Positions 17,012 to 27,803 of a DNA stretch of 64,000 nucleotides are shown here, piece after piece. Below the pieces are notes generated by a model, which saw only the letters and a list, made by a program, of their open reading frames with translations, made no database searches and was not told the DNA's origin. How positions within the stretch are numbered: the first letter of the stretch is position 1; every line of letters starts with the position of its first letter. The stretch is from Bifidobacterium castoris. Lineage in GTDB: Bacteria > Actinomycetota > Actinomycetes > Actinomycetales > Bifidobacteriaceae. The stretch spans positions 1-64,000 of the forward strand of contig NZ_QXGI01000009.1 of the NCBI RefSeq assembly GCF_003952025.1, given 5' to 3'. A program made the translations under genes and the position numbers.

Positions 17012-17962
17012 TCAGTACATCAGCGTCGCGAGGCGGCGGCGTGCGCGCGCGACGCGTTCGTCGCCGGCGTCGGGGATGAGGAAGTACTCGAGCATGCGTT
17101 CGCGCGCCGGGTCCATCTGGTCGCGGTGCGCGGCGGCGAAGTCGAGCAGCCGGCCGAAGGCGTCGTCGATCTGTCCGCCGATCATGTCGACGTCGGCGAC
17201 GGCGAGCTGCGCGTCAAGGTCGTCCGGGGCGTCGGCCGCCGCCTGACGCACGGCGCGCACATCGGCGTCGGCGGACCGGGCGAGCAGCAGCGCCTTCGCG
17301 CGTTCGCGGCGCGCGACGTCGTCGGACGCGTCGGCTTCGAGCACCTGCTCGTAGGCGGCCGCTGCGCCGGCGTAGTCGCCCTCCTGCGCGAGGCGGTGCG
17401 CTTCGGCGTGCGCGGGCGGCACCTGCATGGCCGCCGGCTGCGCGGCGTCGTCGGCGCCGGCGGCCGGCTCGATGTACGGGGCCGTGCCGGTCACGCCGGC
17501 CTGCGCGGCCACCTGCACGAGCTGCGGCAGCACATGCGTCGTGATCTGCTGGAGTTCGTCGTCGGTCGGCAGCCCCTCGAGGATCGGCATCGGGCGGCCG
17601 GCGATGAGCGCGAACAGCGCCGGGGCGCCCTGCACGCCGAAGGCCTGCGCGATCGCCGGATCCTTCGCGACGTCGACGCGCGCAAGCTGCAGCTGGCCGT
17701 TCATGCCGTTGACCGCGTCGCCGAGCGCACGCGCCATCGCGAAGCAGCGGTCGTCCGTCTCGACCCACATGAGCAGCACGACCGGGAACGTCGCCGACGA
17801 TTCGACCATCGCCTGGAAGTTGCGTTCCGTCACGTCGATGACGTAGCCGCCGGCCGCGGGCGCGCCGCCCGCCTGCCCCGGTTCGGCCTTCGTCTGGTGC
17901 TTGAGCCCTTCAAGGTCGACCGCCCCCGCGAGCGAGATGCCCGGCTTGAAATCCTGTGCCAT
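17012..17962 (-). CDS. Thioredoxin-fold/TPR protein (YbbN/CnoX-like co-chaperone)
   Basis: 316 residues. A thioredoxin fold (about 40-150) is followed by a low-complexity linker and a helical tetratricopeptide-like part (about 180-310, starting AHRLAQEGDYAGAAAAYEQVLEAD). The position of the redox CxxC holds VETDDRCFAM, so only one cysteine remains and classical disulfide exchange is unlikely. The architecture matches the actinobacterial YbbN/CnoX group, which in E. coli protects proteins and hands them to GroEL or DnaK; that role here is inference. It is on the same strand as, and downstream of, the lipoprotein/membrane pair 18023-20460. Confidence 0.8.
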   Translation of the reverse strand: MAQDFKPGISLAGAVDLEGLKHQTKAEPGQAGGAPAAGGYVIDVTERNFQAMVESSATFPVVLLMWVETDDRCFAMARALGDAVNGMNGQLQLARVDVAKDPAIAQAFGVQGAPALFALIAGRPMPILEGLPTDDELQQITTHVLPQLVQVAAQAGVTGTAPYIEPAAGADDAAQPAAMQVPPAHAEAHRLAQEGDYAGAAAAYEQVLEADASDDVARRERAKALLLARSADADVRAVRQAAADAPDDLDAQLAVADVDMIGGQIDDAFGRLLDFAAAHRDQMDPARERMLEYFLIPDAGDERVARARRRLATLMY

Positions 17963-18022
17963 GATTGTTTGCCTCTTTTCGTATGTCTATGTCCTGCCGT
18001 GGCCGCGTGCGCGCCTCGGACG

Positions 18023-19030
18023 TCAGACGGCCTCGACCTTGACGACCTGTCGTTCGGCGCCGACGGCCTGCACCTTCTGCCCCGATTTCGCCGGCGGCAC
18101 GTAGAGGGCGACGACGTTGACGTATGTCGCCTTCATCGTGCTCGTCGCCTTGCCGTCGGCGAAGATCGCGCGTTCGGCGTCGGAAGCCGGCTGCGATTCG
18201 CGGCCTTCGCCGGCGGTGCGAGTCCACACCGAGTTGATCTGCGCGACGACGAGGTCGCCGCCGTCCGCCGAACGCATGATCTGCATCTGCCCGTCGACCG
18301 GCGTGAAGGTCTGCTGCTGCGTGCCCTTGTTGCGTTCCATGCCCTCCTGCACGGTCGCGGACAGCTGCGCGAGGTTGTCGCGGAAGTAGTCGTCCTCGAA
18401 ATCGTTCGCGTACTGGCTCTTCGAGCCGTTCTGCAGCACGTCGGCGTAGCGCGTCACGGCCTCTTTCGGCGTCATGACGAGGTTGCCGTCGTCATCATGC
18501 CCCATCTGCGAGCCGATCGACGGCACCGTGAACTTCGGCATCTTCGCGCCCTGGAACAGGCGCGTGACTCCCCACAGCCGGTAGTTCTCGCGCGCGTCGC
18601 CCTGCGTGAACACTAGCAGGCGCTCCGACTGCTGGTCCTCGGTCGTCGTCGTGATCGAGAACACGGCGCGCGGCCAGCCGTTGTCGGTCGGGATGACCGT
18701 CTGCGTCAGATCGTCCGGGATCGTCGTCTTCGGATCGAGCTTGCCGGTCTTCTGCGCGACCTTGAGTTCGCTCGTGCGGATCTCGAGTTCCGGACCGCTC
18801 ATCGCCTGCGCGAGGTTCGCCGGATCCTTCGCGTCGTTGCATTCCTTGATCGTGGCGAGCAGATCGGCGCGGATGCGCTGCTCCTGCGCTTCGGTCAGGT
18901 CCGGCGTCGCGGACGCGGCCGATGTCGGCGCGTTCACCGTCGGCACCGTTCCCTCGCATGCACCGAGCGCACATGCCATGCCGAGTGCGAGCGCGGCCGC
19001 CGTGACTGCGGTCAGTGAACGTCGTGTCAT
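18023..19030 (-). CDS. Lipoprotein of unknown function
   Basis: 335-residue lipoprotein: signal sequence with lipobox LGAC (cysteine 25), then an outer domain with PKEAVTRYADVLQNGSKSQYANDFEDD and a C-terminal beta-rich part. I do not recognise a catalytic family; conserved bifidobacterial proteins of this type are annotated as hypothetical. The ATG at 19030 overlaps the stop of the membrane protein upstream (TGATG), so the two are translationally coupled and probably work together at the membrane. Confidence 0.8.
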   Translation of the reverse strand: MTRRSLTAVTAAALALGMACALGACEGTVPTVNAPTSAASATPDLTEAQEQRIRADLLATIKECNDAKDPANLAQAMSGPELEIRTSELKVAQKTGKLDPKTTIPDDLTQTVIPTDNGWPRAVFSITTTTEDQQSERLLVFTQGDARENYRLWGVTRLFQGAKMPKFTVPSIGSQMGHDDDGNLVMTPKEAVTRYADVLQNGSKSQYANDFEDDYFRDNLAQLSATVQEGMERNKGTQQQTFTPVDGQMQIMRSADGGDLVVAQINSVWTRTAGEGRESQPASDAERAIFADGKATSTMKATYVNVVALYVPPAKSGQKVQAVGAERQVVKVEAV

Positions 19031-20460
19031 CAGTCGTTCTCCTTGTCCTTCGCGTCCGCGTCCGCGTCGGCGTCGTCGGTGTCCTTGTCGTCCGGCTCGC
19101 CGTTCGCCGGCGGCGCCGCATCGTCCGTGTCGTCGGCGGCGTCCGTGTCGACATCCGCGACATCGTCGGTTTCCTCGCCGCTGTCGGCCGATTCGACGGT
19201 CACCGAGGCCTGCTCCGCGCCGTCGTCCACCGTCTCCATCGTCGTTGTCGTCTCTATCGTCGTTGTCGTCGTTGCGCCGTCGGTCGTCTCCGGCGCCGTG
19301 TCCGCGGACACGGCCGGGATCGAGCCGGTCTCCTCGCTCACGAGGCGCGCGAAGTAGGCCTGCAGCTCGTCCGGCGTGATGACGGACGTCGTCTCGTCGG
19401 ACGAGGCCGACGGCGCCGCGCCGTGCGGCGTATCGGAGGCGTCCGCGTGGCGCGCCTGCTCGGCGACGAGGTTGCGCGACGTCGGATCGATGATCTGCGG
19501 CGTCTCGCTCGTCTCGTCCGCGGCGGCGCCCGCATGGCGTCCGTGGCGTCCGCGCGGCTTGCCGTTCGCGGTCTTCGGGCGCTTGCGCGGCTTCATGCTC
19601 GCGAAGGTGCCGGCGACGGCGGCCGCGATCGTCGTCGTCTCCTCGACCCGTTCCTTTTCCTTGCGCGGCTTGATGACCTTGGCGAAGCGATGGCGGCGCG
19701 TCTCCGGGTCCATCGCGAAGACCGACGCCGACAGGATCGCCAGGATGACGCACAGGCCGCCGGCGAAGTACCACGGCAGCGAGAAGTCCGGCACGCTCTG
19801 GCGCACCCAGTGCATGCGGATCGTGGCGTCCGACGCCTTGCCGCCGAAATCGACGACCGCGACCTGCGTCGCCTTCGCGTCGTTCAGCTGCAGCGCCGCG
19901 CTCGTCTTGCCGCATGCCGTGCTCGCCCACATGTCCGAATCGGCGAAGGCGACCTGCTGGTCGGAGGTGGAGGCGCTGCCGTTCGCCTTCTCGGTGACCG
20001 TCGACAGCGTGCTCCAACTATCGAGCCCGGTCACGCGCGTGTACGATTCGCCGGAAAGCCAACCGGAGGCGTCCTTCGGGCTGCCGATCGCGATGCAGGT
20101 CGACGGTTCGGCCGCCGCGTCGTTCGCGGCCGCATCCTTCGTGTCCGTCGACGGCGTGGCCGTCGCGTCGGCGGACGGTTCGACGGAGGCGGCGTCCACG
20201 CGGATCTGCACGCTCTTGTCGACCAGATCGAGCACGCCGGGGTCGATGACCGCATACCGCGTGCCGTCCAGATGCGCGACCGCGGTGACGTCCTGGCTCG
20301 GCTTCCAGATCGTCTGGTTGAGGATGCCGAAGACGATGCAGGTCACGGCGAGCAGGCCGAAAATCGGCGTCACGATGCCGCGCATGATCTTCGCATGCCG
20401 GGAAGGCACCGGATGCCTGCGCGGCACATGCGTTTCTTCTTCTTGACCGTCGTTCATCAC
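19030..20460 (-). CDS. Two-pass membrane protein with acidic C-terminal tail
   Basis: 476 residues of unknown function. There are two transmembrane segments (about 27-47 and 222-243) with an outer loop of about 175 residues containing two cysteines, then a basic cytoplasmic segment (RKEKER, MKPRKRPK, GRHGRH) and a long Asp/Thr-rich acidic tail ending DADADAKDKEND. The charge switch from basic to strongly acidic is conspicuous. It overlaps the lipoprotein gene by one base. Start GTG 20460 has TAGAAT six bases ahead and no ribosome site, suggesting a leaderless mRNA; ATG 20457 is the alternative. It is divergent from the FKBP gene, with 84 bases between them. Confidence 0.75.
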   Translation of the reverse strand: MMNDGQEEETHVPRRHPVPSRHAKIMRGIVTPIFGLLAVTCIVFGILNQTIWKPSQDVTAVAHLDGTRYAVIDPGVLDLVDKSVQIRVDAASVEPSADATATPSTDTKDAAANDAAAEPSTCIAIGSPKDASGWLSGESYTRVTGLDSWSTLSTVTEKANGSASTSDQQVAFADSDMWASTACGKTSAALQLNDAKATQVAVVDFGGKASDATIRMHWVRQSVPDFSLPWYFAGGLCVILAILSASVFAMDPETRRHRFAKVIKPRKEKERVEETTTIAAAVAGTFASMKPRKRPKTANGKPRGRHGRHAGAAADETSETPQIIDPTSRNLVAEQARHADASDTPHGAAPSASSDETTSVITPDELQAYFARLVSEETGSIPAVSADTAPETTDGATTTTTIETTTTMETVDDGAEQASVTVESADSGEETDDVADVDTDAADDTDDAAPPANGEPDDKDTDDADADADAKDKEND

Positions 20461-20544
20461 GTATCCATTCTACAAGTCGCGGCCCTTCACAACTCCCTCA
20501 CCTTCCTGACGAATAAATCGGGCAGAGGCGTTACTGTGGTGGCT

Positions 20545-21522
20545 ATGCAACATACTTCTCTAGTAACTTCTATCACACGCGCCGCATCAGTAGTCAGCGC
20601 GCTCGCTTTATGCGTAAGCATGGCGGCCTGCGGGTCGGGTTCGTCGGACGGATCCGCGAGCGCCTCGTCGAGCGCGAGCGCGACGCTGCCGAAGCTCGAA
20701 GGCGTCAAAGTGACCGGCACTCCGGGCGAGAAGCCGAAGGTCGAGTTCAAGAAGGGGCTCAAGATCGAGAACAACAGCGTCGCAGTGCTGCAGGAAGGTG
20801 ACGGCGACGCGATGAAGAGCGGCGACCGCATCTGCGCGCAGCTCACACAGTACAGCGCGAGCTCCGGCGAGGAGGTCGCCACGACGTGGGAGCAGAACGT
20901 GCCCGACTGCTCGCTCGTCTTCAATCCCGAGGACGGCGTCGCCAACGTGGAGAGCGCGACGCTCGCGCAGATCGCGAACACGACGCTCAAAGGCAAGAAG
21001 CTCAACACGACGATCGGCATCGGCATCAACGACGGTTCCGGCGACGACAACGCGTACATGCTCATCATGACGCCGGTCTCGCAGTCGACGGACTACACGC
21101 AGGCGCAGGGCGAGAAGGTCAAGGACATCCCGTCCGATCTGCCGAAGGTCACGTTGGACGCCTCCGGCAAGCCGTCGATCGACATGAACGGCTACAAGGG
21201 TTCGGACAAGCTCGTCGTGCAGCCGCTCATCAAGGGCGACGGTCCGAAGATCGACGAGAACACCTACGCGGCCGTCGTCAACTACACCGGCTGGCTGCTC
21301 GACGGCACGCAGTTCGATTCGTCATGGGACCGCAACCAGACCTTCGACGCCGTGCTCAGCAACATGATCAAGGGCTGGCAGGAGGGCCTCGTCGGCCAGA
21401 CGGTCGGCTCGCAGGTGCTGCTCATCGTGCCGCCGGACCTCGGCTACGGCGATCAGGAGAGCGGCTCGATCCCGGCGAATTCGACGCTCGTCTTCGTCGT
21501 CGACATCCTCGCGAAGTACTGA
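20545..21522 (+). CDS. FKBP-type peptidyl-prolyl isomerase lipoprotein
   Basis: 325-residue exported lipoprotein (lipobox MAAC, cysteine 29, followed by a Ser/Gly/Ala linker). The C-terminal about 110 residues are an FKBP domain: VVNYTGWLLDGTQFDSSWDR, a GWQEGLVGQTVGSQVLLIVPP core and DLGYGDQ. It likely assists folding of secreted proteins outside the membrane. The middle part (about 45-205) looks like a second, degenerate FKBP-like segment (KSGDRICAQLTQYSASSGEEV). ATG 20545 lies seven bases after TACTGT and lacks a good Shine-Dalgarno. An open frame extends far upstream, but the signal peptide fixes this start. Confidence 0.92.
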   Translation: MQHTSLVTSITRAASVVSALALCVSMAACGSGSSDGSASASSSASATLPKLEGVKVTGTPGEKPKVEFKKGLKIENNSVAVLQEGDGDAMKSGDRICAQLTQYSASSGEEVATTWEQNVPDCSLVFNPEDGVANVESATLAQIANTTLKGKKLNTTIGIGINDGSGDDNAYMLIMTPVSQSTDYTQAQGEKVKDIPSDLPKVTLDASGKPSIDMNGYKGSDKLVVQPLIKGDGPKIDENTYAAVVNYTGWLLDGTQFDSSWDRNQTFDAVLSNMIKGWQEGLVGQTVGSQVLLIVPPDLGYGDQESGSIPANSTLVFVVDILAKY

Positions 21523-21544
21523 CGCGCGCGTCATCACATCAGAT

Positions 21545-21590
21545 ACGGCGGTGGCCGCCATCCCCCGAATGGGATGGCGGCCACCGCCGT
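21545..21590. terminator. Bidirectional terminator between FKBP gene and nucS
   Basis: Perfect 20-base arms (21545-21564, 21571-21590) with a 6-base loop, followed by TTTCG on the plus strand, between two convergent genes. Confidence 0.9.
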
Positions 21591-21626
21591 TTTCGTCCTG
21601 TCTGCGGCGCATGCCGCGGCGGGACG

Positions 21627-22331
21627 CTAGAACAGCCGCAGCGAGTCGTCGTCGGAGCCGCGCATGTCGTCGTAGTCGAGGATCAGGCATTCGAATCCGC
21701 GGTCGACGGCGAGCGTGCGCGCCTGCGGGGCGATCGTCTGCGCCGCGAAGATGCCGCGCACCGGCGCGATGAGCGGGTCGCGGTTGAGCAGTTCGCAGTA
21801 GCGCGTGAGCTGTTCGACGCCGTCGATGCCGCCGTGCCGTTTGATCTCGATCGCCACATGGGTGCCTTCGGCGTCGACGGCCATGATGTCGACCGGGCCG
21901 ATCGGCGTCGGATATTCGCGCCGCACGAGCTTGGCCCCTTTGCCGATGCGTTCGATCTGTTCGGCGAGGTAACGCTGCAGATGGTCCTCGACGCCGTCCT
22001 TCTTCAGCCCCGGATCCTCGCCGAGGTCGTAGGTCTCGTCGGAGTAGATGTGCTGCAACGTGACCTCGAGGACGTCGTTCGACTTCGTCGCGCACGCGCG
22101 GATGACCTTCTGCGGTGCCGCCGTCTCGACGTCATCGTCGGCGTCCGTCGGCGTGATGTCCTTGATCGTGCACGGCGCCGCCATCCAGTTGAGCGGCTTG
22201 TACGAGCCGAGCTCGGAGAAGATGAGCAGGCTGTCGTCCGCCTTGATCAGCAGGACGCGACGCGCGAGCGGCAGCGTCGCCTGAAGTCGTCCGGTGTATT
22301 CCGCGCTGCAGTCGGCAACAATGATTCGCAT
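21627..22331 (-). CDS. nucS: Endonuclease NucS (mismatch-specific)
   Basis: 234-residue NucS, the nuclease that replaces MutS/MutL in actinobacterial mismatch repair by cutting both strands at mismatches. The N-terminal half is a beta-sandwich DNA-binding domain (RRVLLIKADDSLLIFSELGSY); the C-terminal RecB-like nuclease domain has PVDIMAVDAEGTHVAIEIKR with the D and E-x-K catalytic residues and VEQLTRYCELLNRD. The last residues (DDDSLRLF) resemble the beta-clamp-binding tail of NucS proteins. I used ATG 22331 since it begins the family N-terminus MRIIVADCS; TATCGT lies eight bases ahead of it. Confidence 0.94.
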   Translation of the reverse strand: MRIIVADCSAEYTGRLQATLPLARRVLLIKADDSLLIFSELGSYKPLNWMAAPCTIKDITPTDADDDVETAAPQKVIRACATKSNDVLEVTLQHIYSDETYDLGEDPGLKKDGVEDHLQRYLAEQIERIGKGAKLVRREYPTPIGPVDIMAVDAEGTHVAIEIKRHGGIDGVEQLTRYCELLNRDPLIAPVRGIFAAQTIAPQARTLAVDRGFECLILDYDDMRGSDDDSLRLF

Positions 22332-22418
22332 GAGGCACCACGATACCGCGTGCCGCGCCCGGGCACAACGCGACGGAACAGCGGCCGACTGCGGCACGCG
22401 GCGCCCGCGGATATGCGA

Positions 22419-22460
22419 AGGGCTCCAGGTTCCACGTGATTCGTGGGACCCGGAGCCCTT
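22419..22460 (-). terminator. Terminator of the atp operon
   Basis: AAGGGCTCC (22419-22427) pairs with GGAGCCCTT (22452-22460); inner bases pair further (GTTCCACG region with CGTGGGAC). It is 22 bases after the atpC stop. Confidence 0.75.
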
Positions 22461-22482
22461 GCGACGTGAAGGTCGCCGGCGG

Positions 22483-22782
22483 TCACTGGATGCCGGTCTC
22501 GTCGATCGGCTGGTTCGCCATCGTGCGGCCGTGCTCGACGACGACGGTCAGCTTGTTCGAGTCGAAGGAGATGAATCCGTCGGTCACCTCGAAGGAATGC
22601 TTCGCGCCGTCCGGTTCGGTGACGACGAGCGGACCCTCCTGGATGACGGAGAGCACCGGCTCGTGTCCGGGCAGGATGCCCATGCCGCCCGCATAGGCGG
22701 GCACGAGCACGGACTTCGCCACGCCGCTCCAGACCGGATGGTCAGCGGAGACGATATTCACGTCCATCGTCGCGCCGGCCAT
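22483..22782 (-). CDS. atpC: ATP synthase epsilon subunit (short form)
   Basis: 99-residue F1 epsilon subunit. Only the N-terminal beta-sandwich domain is present (MDVNIVSADHPVWSG, GGMGILPGHEPVLSVI, EVTDGFISFDSNKLTVV); the C-terminal helical hairpin that inhibits the enzyme in E. coli is absent, as is common in bifidobacteria. Last gene of the operon. ATG 22782 follows GGTGAG and is two bases after the atpD stop; GTG 22788 would overlap atpD by four bases. Confidence 0.93.
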   Translation of the reverse strand: MAGATMDVNIVSADHPVWSGVAKSVLVPAYAGGMGILPGHEPVLSVIQEGPLVVTEPDGAKHSFEVTDGFISFDSNKLTVVVEHGRTMANQPIDETGIQ

Positions 22783-22784
22783 GA

Positions 22785-24281
<1,497 letters not shown>

Positions 24282-25193
24282 CTACTCTTCCTTCTTGTTC
24301 AATGCATCGGCGCTGCCGATGATTTCGGTAAGTTCCTGGGTGATCGATGCCTGGCGCGATGCGTTGAGCTTGCGGGTCAGGTCGTTCATCAGTTCGCGCG
24401 CGTTCTCCGTGGCCGTGTGCATCGCGTTCTGCCGGCACGCCACCTCGGAGGCGGCCGCCTCAAGCAGGCACTCGTGGATGCGCGAGCGCACGTACTTCGG
24501 CAGCACGGCGTCGAGCACCTCGTCGAGGCTCGGCTCGAAGGCGTACAGCGGCATCGCCGTCGTCGCCGTCGGATCGGGACGCTGCGCGTCCTTGTCCTCG
24601 ATGATCTCGACCGGCAGCATGCGCAGCACGCGCACCTTCTGCACGACCATGTTGATGAACTCGGTGTAGACGATGTACAGCTCGGATACGCCGCCCTGGT
24701 CGGCGGGAAGCATATACGCGTCCAGCAGCGCGCGGGAGATCGCGTCGGCGACTTCGACGCCAGGCCTCTCGGTATCGCCTTCCCAGGTCTGTGCGAGCGG
24801 GCGGTTGCGGTACTTGTAGTACGAAACACCGCGGCGACCATAGACGAACAGTTCCGGCTCCTTGCCGGCCTCGTCGAGACGCGCCAGCAGATCCTCGGTT
24901 TCGCGGATGATCGATGAAGTGTACGCTCCGGCCATGCCACGGTCCGCCGTCAAGGCGAGGACGGCAACACGGGGGTTGTCGCCCTCCTTCTTGACGATCG
25001 GGTGTGAGATATGGGAGTGGGATACCAGTGTCTGGACGGCATCGAAAATCGCATCGGTGTACGGCTTCGCGTTGAGCGCCACCTCACGGGCCTGCGCGAT
25101 ATGCGAAGCCGCGATCATCTCCTGGGCGTTGAAGATCTTCTCCAACGAACCCGTGGAGGCGATCCTGCCCTTTAATGCGAGTTGCGATCCCAT
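24282..25193 (-). CDS. atpG: ATP synthase gamma subunit
   Basis: 303-residue rotor shaft of F1. N-terminal helix LKGRIASTGSLEKIFNAQEMIAASHI and C-terminal helix ENARELMNDLTRKLNASRQASITQELTEI match the family; the central Rossmann-like part has ALTADRGMAGAY. ATG 25193 is three bases after the atpA stop, so translation is probably coupled. Confidence 0.96.
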   Translation of the reverse strand: MGSQLALKGRIASTGSLEKIFNAQEMIAASHIAQAREVALNAKPYTDAIFDAVQTLVSHSHISHPIVKKEGDNPRVAVLALTADRGMAGAYTSSIIRETEDLLARLDEAGKEPELFVYGRRGVSYYKYRNRPLAQTWEGDTERPGVEVADAISRALLDAYMLPADQGGVSELYIVYTEFINMVVQKVRVLRMLPVEIIEDKDAQRPDPTATTAMPLYAFEPSLDEVLDAVLPKYVRSRIHECLLEAAASEVACRQNAMHTATENARELMNDLTRKLNASRQASITQELTEIIGSADALNKKEE

Positions 25194-25196
25194 AGG

Positions 25197-26858
25197 TTAC
25201 TTCTTTTCCTGCGCTTCGGCGTCCTTGGCCTTGCGGCCCTGGGCCTTGATCTGCTCCTGATCGACCGGCGTGACGCCCTTCGGCGTCGGCTTCTTGTCGA
25301 TCAGCGGTTTGCCGGCCTTCGTCACATAGGTCTCACGGAAGGCGTCCACGGCCTTGTCCAGCGCCTCTTCGGTCTGATCGGTGAAGTCGCCGGTGTCGTG
25401 GATCGTCTTGAGGATGTCGGTGTTGCGGTCGAGGTACTCGAGCAGGCCCTTCTCGAAGGGCAGCACGTCGGCGACCTCGAGGTCGTCGAGCTTGCCATGG
25501 GTGCCGGCCCACACGGAGACGACCTCCTGCTCCATCGAGAACGGGGAGAACTGCGGCTGCTTGAGCAGCTCGGTCAGGCGTGCGCCGCGGTTGAGCTGGG
25601 CCTTCGACGCGGCGTCCAGATCGGACGCGAACATCGCGAAGGACTCGAGCGAGCGGTAGCGCGCCAGCGAGATCTTCAGCGTGCCGGAGACCTTCTTGAG
25701 CGCCTTCGTCTGCGCCGCGCCGCCGACGCGGGAGACGGAGATGCCGACGTCCACGGCGGGACGCTGGCCGGCGTTGAAGAGGTCGGACTGCAGGAAGATC
25801 TGTCCGTCGGTGATCGAGATCACGTTCGTCGGAATGTACGCGGAGACGTCGTTCGCCTTCGTCTCGACGATCGGCAGACCGGTCATCGAGCCGCCGCCCA
25901 GATCGTCGGAGACGCGTGCGCAGCGTTCGAGCAGGCGGGAGTGGAGGTAGAAGACGTCGCCAGGATACGCCTCACGTCCCGGCGGGCGGCGCAGCAGCAG
26001 CGAGATCGAACGGTACGCCTCGGCCTGCTTCGACAGGTCGTCGAAGACGATGAGGACGTCCTTGCCGTTGTACATCCAGTGCTGGCCGATGGCCGAGCCG
26101 GTGTACGGCGCGATGTACTTGAAGCCCGCGGAATCCGACGCCGGGGACGCGACGATCGTCGTGTACTCCATAGCGCCGGCCTCTTCGAGGCTCTGCCTGA
26201 CGGAGGCGATAGTCGAACCCTTCTGGCCGATGGCCACGTAGATGCAGCGCACCTGCTTCTTCGGATCGCCCGACTCCCAGTTCTCCTTCTGGTTGATGAT
26301 CGTGTCGATCGCGATGGCCGTCTTGCCGGTCTGGCGGTCTCCGATGATGAGCTGGCGCTGGCCGCGGCCGATCGGCGTCATCGCGTCGATCGCCTTGAGG
26401 CCGGTGGACATCGGCTCGTCGACCGGGTGGCGGTGCATGACGTCGGGGGCCTGCGCCTCGAGAATACGGCGTCCTTCGCTCTTGATCTCGCCCAGACCGT
26501 CGATCGGGTTGCCCAGCGGGTCCACGACGCGGCCGAGGAATCCATCGCCGACCGGCACGGAAAGCACCTCGCCGGTACGGCGGACCTCCTGGCCTTCCTC
26601 GATGCCGACGAAGTCGCCGAGGATAACCACGCCGATCTCGCGGGCGTCAAGGTTGAACGCCAGGCCAAGGGTGCCGTCCTCGAAGGTCAGCAGCTCGTTG
26701 GCCATGCAACCAGGCAGTCCCGTCACATGCGCAATGCCGTCGCCGGCCGTCGCGACGTGGCCGACCTCCTGGGTCGGCGTCTCCGACGGCGTGTACGCCT
26801 CGACGAAATCATCGAGCGCCTTGCGTATCGTGGCGGGATCAATGGTCAGTTCTGCCAT
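25197..26858 (-). CDS. atpA: ATP synthase alpha subunit
   Basis: 553-residue regulatory nucleotide-binding F1 subunit with Walker [16 protein letters not shown], the family signature [17 protein letters not shown] and conserved [15 protein letters not shown] 26858 has AAGGAGTGATC ahead of it. The C-terminus carries a Lys-rich tail ([11 protein letters not shown]) beyond the usual end. Confidence 0.98.
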   Translation of the reverse strand: MAELTIDPATIRKALDDFVEAYTPSETPTQEVGHVATAGDGIAHVTGLPGCMANELLTFEDGTLGLAFNLDAREIGVVILGDFVGIEEGQEVRRTGEVLSVPVGDGFLGRVVDPLGNPIDGLGEIKSEGRRILEAQAPDVMHRHPVDEPMSTGLKAIDAMTPIGRGQRQLIIGDRQTGKTAIAIDTIINQKENWESGDPKKQVRCIYVAIGQKGSTIASVRQSLEEAGAMEYTTIVASPASDSAGFKYIAPYTGSAIGQHWMYNGKDVLIVFDDLSKQAEAYRSISLLLRRPPGREAYPGDVFYLHSRLLERCARVSDDLGGGSMTGLPIVETKANDVSAYIPTNVISITDGQIFLQSDLFNAGQRPAVDVGISVSRVGGAAQTKALKKVSGTLKISLARYRSLESFAMFASDLDAASKAQLNRGARLTELLKQPQFSPFSMEQEVVSVWAGTHGKLDDLEVADVLPFEKGLLEYLDRNTDILKTIHDTGDFTDQTEEALDKAVDAFRETYVTKAGKPLIDKKPTPKGVTPVDQEQIKAQGRKAKDAEAQEKK

Positions 26859-26941
26859 GATCACTCCTTATTGTTGTGTATACATTCGTGTGGGTCCTCT
26901 TCGCGGACCCGTGGGACGTGGGGGCGTGGAGCCTCCTCGCG

Positions 26942-27775
26942 TCACTCGGCGGTGCCCGCCTTCACCTTGCGCCTGAGCGCCTGCAGCTGCGCGACGACGG
27001 TGTTGTCGGTCACCTCGTCGCCGACCTGCACGCGCATGCCGCCGATGACGTTCCTGTCCACGACGAGGTGGATGTGCACCGGCCGGCCGACCTTCTTCGT
27101 GTAGATCTTCGCGAGGCGTTGGATCTGCTCCTCGCTCAGCTCGGTCGCCGCCGTCACCGTGACCATCGACTCCCCCATATGGCGGGAGAACTTGTTGATG
27201 AGCCACTGGATCGTCTCGAGGTACCGGCGGTTGCGCGGATTGCGCGTGCTGTGTTCGGCGAGACGCACGGTGATGCGGTTGAAGTGGGCGTCGTCGATGA
27301 GGGCGTGCAGCAGGTCGTAGCGCGCCTCGAGCGGTCCGTCGTCGTCGGAAAGGTCCGCACGGACGACGGGCAGGTTGAGCAGGGCCGACTGCAGCTGCGC
27401 GAGTTCGATCGACACCTGCAGCGTCTTGCCGTCCTTGTCCGCCTGGTACATCATGGCGTCCACCGCGAAGTCCTCCACGGCGTTGTCGATGTCACGGGCG
27501 CGGCTCCAGCTGCGGCCGACGAGATCGACGAGGATCGCCATCGTCATGTCCAGGACCTTGCCGCCGAACAGCTCGTTGAGCAGGCGGACCTTGTCCTCGG
27601 TCGGACGGCCCGGATCGGTCAGAGCGCGCTGCAGGCGCGGGTTCTTGTCGAGCACGTACGTGATCGTGAACAGTTCGTTGCCGATCTCCCACGCGTCGTC
27701 GCCCGACGCGCTGAGCCGCTTGGCGAACGAGTCACGCGATTCGCGATCGGCCACTCGTGATGCTTCTCCTTGCAA
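26942..27775 (-). CDS. atpH: ATP synthase delta subunit
   Basis: 277-residue F1 delta subunit (stator link), in the longer actinobacterial size class. Landmarks: WEIGNELFTITYVLD, an ALTDPGRPTEDKVRLLNELF segment and the C-terminal GGMRVQVGDEVTDNTV. The start is unusual: TTG 27775 after GGGAGGTGACAG. GTG 27754, seven codons on and preceded by AAGGAG, is also possible. Bifidobacterial relatives with a similar N-terminus (GEASRIADRESRDS) favour the TTG. The gap to atpA is 83 bases. Confidence 0.93.
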   Translation of the reverse strand: MQGEASRVADRESRDSFAKRLSASGDDAWEIGNELFTITYVLDKNPRLQRALTDPGRPTEDKVRLLNELFGGKVLDMTMAILVDLVGRSWSRARDIDNAVEDFAVDAMMYQADKDGKTLQVSIELAQLQSALLNLPVVRADLSDDDGPLEARYDLLHALIDDAHFNRITVRLAEHSTRNPRNRRYLETIQWLINKFSRHMGESMVTVTAATELSEEQIQRLAKIYTKKVGRPVHIHLVVDRNVIGGMRVQVGDEVTDNTVVAQLQALRRKVKAGTAE

Positions 27776-27803
27776 CTGTCACCTCCCTCCTTGCAGATAC
27801 GTG

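Noticed and set aside
19015-20544. N-terminal extension of the FKBP gene upstream of 20545
   Set aside because: The extension is antisense to the membrane-protein gene, Arg-rich, and would bury the lipoprotein signal peptide.
22483-22782. Short atpC as a truncated gene
   Set aside because: Bifidobacterial epsilon subunits commonly lack the C-terminal helical domain; the frame and terminator are intact.
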